Source of the DNA: Paragordius varius
Lineage: Eukaryota; Nematomorpha
Assembly (NCBI GenBank): GCA_964247055.1
Contig: OZ176053.1
Location: 8,308,001-8,372,000, forward strand
DNA length: 64,000 nt
Reading direction: 5' to 3'
In this document: positions 58,579 to 64,000 of the stretch, piece after piece
How the letters are laid out: each line of letters starts with the position of its first letter
Numbering within the stretch: the stretch's first letter is position 1
Made by a program: the position numbers and the translations under genes
The notes under the pieces: generated by a model
The model's input: only the letters and a program-made list of their open reading frames with translations
The model's database searches: none
What the model was told of the DNA's origin: nothing

Positions 58579-59871
58579 ATGACTGAAATCATTCTAAGTT
58601 TTCACAATAGTTGCGTTAGAAAATCGGATATAAATCTCTTGTTAACACACTCATCAGATAAATGGCTGAATGATGTAATAATTGGCTTTGTTTTCGAGTA
58701 TTTTGAATACAATTTATTTAAAAAATATTCTAAATTTATTTCCTTTCTCGATCCATCCGTCGCCCAATTTTTAAAGCTATCCTCAGAAAACGACTTAGAA
58801 ATATTACTCAATCCTCTAGATCTAAAAAGTAAAGAATTAATTTTTTTGCCTGTCAATGATCATGCTTCAATATCTGATTCTGGAGGTACTCATTGGAGCC
58901 TTGCTGTATTCGTAAAATCAAATCTTACCTACAATATATATCATTATGACTCACAACATATGGTATCTGGATTATCAAGTAATTATTGTCATGCTGCCAA
59001 AATGTCAGAAAAATTATTACATTATTTAACCAAAGATCATGTTAAAACCCCTAACGCTTCTGACAAAAAGGAATTGCATTTTATCACAAAATCCTTTCGT
59101 AATGGCTTTATTCGAACATCTCCCCGTTTGACGAAGCTTAACGGTGAATCTGGAACTGATTCGCATTTTAAGTTAATTGAAGTAACTCGATGCCCCCAGC
59201 AAATTAATGGTTACGATTGTGGCGTTTACTGTATTGCATTTGCACAAATTATCGCTCAATCTTACATCGAATATAAAATATCGTGTGCTTCTTTGGAGAG
59301 TCCCAAACCTAAAAAAGAAAAATTATCAGAAAGGAACAAACTCTTTCGCAAAGCCAAAATAAATTTAAAACATGATTCCGAGGAAGTAACTGGTACAAAG
59401 TTACCCACGGATTTAGATGAAGAGGAAGATTTGAATCATTATTTAGAACGAGGAAGTGCTTTAAACTTTTCTAAAGCCGATAGGCTGAGTGAAAATACTT
59501 CAAGTGCCACATCTTCAGCCACTTCTTTGTCTGATAATGATATTCAAGCCTTATCTAATATTAAGAATACTGCCTTACCTCCTATTTCCAGTAGTTTTAA
59601 CGATTCTCCCAATTTTGTTTTGCCTTACATGCAGGCACCAGCAGACAATGTAGTACAGATGAATATAGATACTGATAACACAAAATTAATTCCTCAAATC
59701 CTATTAACTAAGGATGTATCAGGTGCGATTAAACCCCTTGAATCGACTCACCAATCATTAAATTTTATCGCTCCTAATGTTTGCAAAAATATTACCCCTG
59801 AATATATATCGCATAAACGGCTTGAAATATATGAAACTATCATAAAATTAGGACAAAAGGGGAAAAAATAA
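58579..59871 (+). CDS. SENP8: SENP8/NEDP1-like NEDD8-specific protease with long insert
   Basis: Intronless, 430 residues (human SENP8 212). Ulp1-type C48 fold: SDKWLNDVIIGFVFEYFEYN (about 26-45, the NEDD8-protease WLND-IIGF-FEY motif), PLDLKSKELIFLPVND, catalytic His105 in GGTHWSLAVF, Asp124 in YHYDS, oxyanion Gln197/198 and Cys204 in CPQQINGYDCGVYC. The final helix (ITPEYISHKRLEIYETIIKL) aligns with the human C-terminus LTPAYITKKRGEWKDLI. Two inserts lengthen it: about 30 residues before the Gln, and about 180 low-complexity, acidic and Ser-rich residues (about 221-400) before the last helix. It matures NEDD8 and removes it from cullins. Confidence 0.93.
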   Translation: MTEIILSFHNSCVRKSDINLLLTHSSDKWLNDVIIGFVFEYFEYNLFKKYSKFISFLDPSVAQFLKLSSENDLEILLNPLDLKSKELIFLPVNDHASISDSGGTHWSLAVFVKSNLTYNIYHYDSQHMVSGLSSNYCHAAKMSEKLLHYLTKDHVKTPNASDKKELHFITKSFRNGFIRTSPRLTKLNGESGTDSHFKLIEVTRCPQQINGYDCGVYCIAFAQIIAQSYIEYKISCASLESPKPKKEKLSERNKLFRKAKINLKHDSEEVTGTKLPTDLDEEEDLNHYLERGSALNFSKADRLSENTSSATSSATSLSDNDIQALSNIKNTALPPISSSFNDSPNFVLPYMQAPADNVVQMNIDTDNTKLIPQILLTKDVSGAIKPLESTHQSLNFIAPNVCKNITPEYISHKRLEIYETIIKLGQKGKK

Positions 59872-62058
59872 ATCTATGGAAAGAATCAATTTTGCGACAG
59901 CATTCTTTGTGTTTGATCTAGTCCCAGTCGCTAAAAATTTGCTGATTTTTCCCATGATTCTTGCCGCTTTCTGGTCTACATGATGCGTTTGTGATATAAA
60001 TTATTATAAATCATATGTGCCATTTAGAATAGAATATAATAAATAAAACATAACTATTTGTACTAGTATTGGCATTAAAGTTATTTACATTTTTTACGAG
60101 CATTGTTACTTTGTAAGAGGTAAAAATCAATAAATGCAGAGTTAGATATTAAACCAGTTTACATTGAAGCGTTTGTAGGGATCGCACGTTTTTAAGGGAT
60201 AAAAATAAAACCATGGAATAGTTTTGGACATGGGAATTTATGTAGAAGGAAATGAATATTTATAAATTGGTACTGAAATTAGATACAAACTTTACGTAAA
60301 CCCAAGAAACTGAGCAAGATTAGTTGAATCTTTTTAGCATTTTATGCAAATGTATAAAAAAAATAATCCTAAAATTCAAGCTCAATACTGTTTTAATTAA
60401 AAACTTTTAACTAGCTGAGCCCTGTTACATATCGCTGCTCTGATTCAGTAAAAATGGGCTAAAATATTTTTTCTTCAATAAACTGGGGATGAAAACTGGC
60501 GTGTTGTTTCAACAACCAATTAGTCAGAATATCCTAAATCATTCTTTAAAACTCGCATCCTTTTGTATTTAGCCATTGAACGAAATGGTTGTTATGTTAT
60601 AATTGTTTTTTAAAAGCAACCTTCAATAAACACTAATTTTTCTACCGCACAACTTTTATACCCCAAGTAGGGTTATAGCCCTATAGCATTATACATTAAT
60701 AAAGGAATTATACCATTTTTATAAATGGGCCTAGACATTTTCCGGAAATTATGATTTTACATTTTGATTAATATAAAGATAATATAATGACGAAATAGGG
60801 AATTCTAAAAAATTCACCTTTTAAGAATTACCATCGTTAGCATTTCTACAATGCGCATTCTCGACTAATGTCTGGGATTTGAATTTTCGAATGTACAACA
60901 GAAAATATGCATTAAAGCTACAATTGCTATTAATACCATTACTCAAACCGTGGCCCTAAGAGTGCTTTTTTATGGCCGTGATTATTTATTAAATGCCTAT
61001 TTTGAGCATATATATCTGCAATGTTTTTAACAGTTATGGAATATAGGTATAATATGGTGCACGGCCCCTGATACAAGACAAATAATTTTCAGTCCTTAAA
61101 ATTTAGGGGTACAACAACACTATTTCGACCAGATTATTTTTTAAAAATTTCTCCACAATTATTGTACAGAGGCATACATAGGTTAGCCTTTACATCGGGG
61201 TTAGTTTAAAAAAGCAACCGACTATATCGTTATAATAAACTATGACTATATCAATTTTATATGCTGTATGTCGATCGCCTCAAAAAATACTTTTGTGAAA
61301 ATTTAGTTGCAAAGAGGGCTTGATTGAAAACGGTATTATTTCAAGGGCTATACTATGATTTGCAAGTATGAATAAAATTAAAATATATTCCTTATTTCGC
61401 ATGATTCCGGAAATGGTTTAACAATAGGCATTTAGTGGCGCTATTGAGACTTGAACCGCGCCAAACCTAGCTAAATCGCCTATCTTACTTGAGATTAAGT
61501 AAAAAAGATTTTTTAAACTTTAAATTTGAAAGGGTTCGTTAGTGAGACAACGGCTAGGAAAATCAAAACTATATCACAAAAATCCTTAATATTTTCGCAT
61601 GAATTATAACTTAAAATAATAAAAATTAAAGTTACGATCGTAATTATTTTAAGAGTAACTATTTTCACAATTTTTTGTAAAACCAACGATACTTTGAGAA
61701 GCATTCTTTCATCCGAAACCGCGGGAGTAGAATCGTATTTATGTAATATGCTTAACTTTATTTAATATTGTTTTCAAAATAAGATGTTTTACTAGCTTAG
61801 TTTGTGTCCAATATATATTAAAAGAAGACCCGTACATTTACTACAAAAAGAGCCAAATTTCAATCCAATCCACCATGAAACATAACTGGAACTAGTTTGC
61901 CCATTTATTTCTTCTAACTGAAACCAAAAATTTCGGTTCTGATCGCTGAAAAAGCGGATATGAGGAGTTTTAAGTTATCAATATCATAATTAAACATTTA
62001 TAAAAATTATCATTATACATTAAATAGATTTTTTTCAGGATTAGGTCATTAATATATA
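59872..62058. other. Intergenic AT-rich DNA
   Basis: Over 2 kb without recognised genes. AATAAATAAAA near 60040 could be the SENP8 poly(A) site. Confidence 0.45.
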
Positions 62059-62704
62059 CCATTTGCACTTCAAGAGTGTCCTTGAACAATTCAAGTTGGT
62101 CCTTGAACACTTCAAATTGGTCCTTAAAATTTATAAATTTTGATTTAACCATAATTTTTCATTTATTTTTTTATTTTTTTATTTATATTTTTTTTATTTA
62201 TTATATATTTATTCATTTAAAAATAAAATATTTATTCAAAAACCACTTTTTTAAGACTAATTTTTTTCCAATTTAACAAAATTTTAAATTTTTAAATGTT
62301 TTAAATGGAGGTAAATAATAACCCATAAAACTTATGAATTTTTTAATTACGTGTTTCTTTTAAATATTCAAAATAATCTCAAGAAATTAATAAAGATATA
62401 CGGTTTCTCAAAGATTAAAAGTTGATATCGATTTAAAATTTATGTTAAATAATAGAAAATAGGTTAAAAACAATAAAATAGATGAATTATTTACGATTTT
62501 ATTGATAAAAGTTAAAAACAAAACAAAAAAGTCAAAGGACCAACTTGAATTGTTCAAGGACCAACTTGAATTGTTCAAGGACCAACTTGAACTGTTCAAA
62601 GACCAACTTGAAATGTTCAAGGACCAACTTGAAATGTAAGGACCAACTTGAAATGTTCAAGGACCAACTTGAAGTGTTCAAGGACACTCTTGAAGTGCAA
62701 ATGG
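62059..62704 (+). mobile_element. Foldback MITE with 21-bp subterminal repeats, copy 3
   Basis: Ends CCATTTGCACTTCAAGAGTG and inverse, flanked by TA (TATA). The right arm has seven or eight 21-bp units (GACCAACTTGAA(A/T/C)TGTTCAAG), more than the other two copies, and one unit is shortened (near 62630). As units are 21 bp they are open in several frames, giving artificial peptides such as SSWSLN repeats. Confidence 0.85.
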
Positions 62705-62778
62705 TATATTTGAAATATTTTTCCAAGTTATTTATCCATTAATTATAGCTTATAAAAATCAAACCGTCTGTTTTAATC

Positions 62779-63145
62779 TATATATTTATAAAAATGGAAA
62801 ACTTTGATCTATTTCCGGAAAACCGGTAGACCCATTCAAATCCAAATGTCGAAAAAATATAATCATTAATGAATGCCCCGACAATAGCTTCGCCCTTTTT
62901 TGAATTAGGCCTCCAGTTGGGGCCCATCCCGCGTTAGAAACGATTTTTTTGAAAATTGAAGTCCAAAAAAATCGTGTTTGGACAATTACCATTCGATTTC
63001 AAATATGATTTTTTTTATTTTTTTTATTGCGCCGAACATAGTATCTCGCTTTTTTAATTTAGGCCCTTTTACCCGCTCCACCCGTAAATTCCTATTTTTT
63101 TAAAAAATACCGATCAAAAAAATTTTTTTGAATTTATTCGCCCAA
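62779..63145 (+). repeat. Dispersed repeat B, copy 2
   Basis: Forward-strand match to 50570-50160 read in reverse: CTATTTCCGGAAAACCGGTA, AATCATTAATGAATGCCCCG, GCGCCGAACATAGTATCTCG. It leads directly into the tandem array below. Confidence 0.75.
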
Positions 63146-63149
63146 GGTA

Positions 63150-64000
63150 TGAGACCGTAAAAATTCAATGAGGATTCCAGGTATTCCCTGTTATAGTCGT
63201 GCGGTTTTTTATATTCGCTGCTGGGTAAGTAGATACCCCATAAAAACTGCCCCGTCATATCGAAATAGCAAGCTTTTGGGGCTAAATTTTAGAAAACCCA
63301 TCAGACTATATGAGTTCAATAGGTGTTTAAATTACCCATAACAAGTTTAGGTCATGCGGTTTCTTAAAATTAGCCGTTAATTAGGCCCTTCCCGCCCTGA
63401 AAAATGCGCCGCTATCGAATGATTTTTTAGTTATGAGGCAATTTTTCCAAAAACTAATGAGAGCATATGGAATCAATCATGATTCCAGTATTCTCCGTAA
63501 AAAGGCAAAAATTTTAAATAAGCGCTTTTTTGCATCAGCCTCTGAGTAGGGAGCTACCCACCTAAAACTGCGCCATCATATCGAAATCGTTGTTGCCATA
63601 TAAGTTTAATAAGGACCTGAAACATTACCCGTAAAAAGGCAAAAATTTAAGTCGAGCGGTTTTTTAAGAATAGCCTTTAATTAGGCCCTTTACGCCCTAA
63701 AAATGCGCTATCATTGAATAATTATTTAGTTCTGAAGCCATTCTTTCAAAAACTAACATGGAATGAATGATGATTCCAGGTATAGAGATTTTTTTTCGAA
63801 CGTATTTTTTATATTGGCTTCTGAGGGGGCTAAGAAAACTTATCAGGCCACATGAGTTCAAAAAGGGCTTGAAATATTACCCGTAAAAAGGCAAAAATTA
63901 AGTAGGTATTAAATTACCCCTTAATTAGGCCCTTTCCTGAAAAATGCGCCACCATAGAATGACTTTTAGGCTTTGAGGCAATTTTTCGAAAATCCCACGA
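63150..64000 (+). repeat. Diverged tandem array, continues past the window end
   Basis: A marker TTAATTAGGCCCTT recurs at 63377, 63677 and 63921, each followed by AAAATGCGC(C/T) and (T/C)TTTTAGTT-like and GAGGCAATTTTTC-like blocks. Units of about 245-300 bp also share TGATTCCAG, ACCCGTAAAAAGGCAAAAAT and TGCGCCATCATATCGAAAT-like blocks. No coding potential. Confidence 0.75.

Noticed and set aside
61425-61500. tRNA-like stretch (GGTTCAAGTC between GC-rich words)
   Set aside because: A T-loop-like word is present on the reverse strand but no T stem, anticodon arm or acceptor pairing could be built.
62408-62742. Open frames encoding SSWSLN- or NCSRTNL-type repeats
   Set aside because: They are translations of the 21-bp units of the foldback element; 21 is a multiple of three, so frames stay open by chance.
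1-64000. CRISPR array, bacterial operon or prophage signals
   Set aside because: No spaced direct repeats of that kind, no Shine-Dalgarno patterns; genes are spliced and eukaryotic.

Overview
The window is about 64 kb of very AT-rich animal nuclear DNA. Genes are interrupted by GT-AG introns, the standard genetic code applies, and transposable-element debris fills most of the space between genes. A CARD death-fold gene, a SCAF4/8 gene with RRM and CTD-binding domains, and RTE-like LINEs and hAT elements point to a metazoan. The most telling trait is a set of seven extremely short GT-AG introns (22-28 nt) in four different genes, next to ordinary introns of 56-1510 nt. From memory, introns of this size are described as the norm in dicyemid mesozoans, and very small 5' introns are also known in flatworms. 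The taxon is left open because long introns and abundant repeats are also present.

Layout. 0.5-2.7 kb: TTAA-flanked MITEs, one nested inside another, then an unflagged two-exon CARD-only gene (2694-2994) and an AT microsatellite. 4.3-9.6 kb: a foldback element, hAT-like MITE debris and a 1 kb palindrome. 9.65-12.5 kb: an SRSF2/SC35-like splicing factor head-to-head with proteasome subunit beta1 (PSMB6). 15.1-19.5 kb: a PTB/hnRNP I-like protein with four RRMs. 19.7-23.1 kb: a degraded, internally inverted hAT transposon with a perfect 8-bp target duplication. 25.5-34.4 kb: three LINE copies, with a divergent gene pair between two of them: a C1orf131/Faf1-like ribosome-biogenesis factor and a gamma-glutamylcyclotransferase, start codons 8 bp apart and both carrying micro-introns. 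34.5-41.5 kb: a hAT MITE, a Ty3/gypsy fossil and opposed LINE fragments. 41.9-52.8 kb: a 20-exon SCAF4/SCAF8 gene, reconstructed in full with every exon phase consistent. 53-57 kb: diverged repeats. 57.3-59.9 kb: a possible small gene, tRNA-Asp(GTC) and a SENP8/NEDP1 deneddylase of twice the usual length. 62-64 kb: a third foldback copy, a dispersed repeat and a diverged tandem array running off the end.

Functionally the host genes lean to RNA processing (SRSF2-like, PTB-like, SCAF4/8, C1orf131) and protein turnover (PSMB6, SENP8). There is no operon and no sign that the genes form a dedicated system. All exon models were built by eye from frame, splice-site phase and remembered homologues; no alignment or expression data were available.
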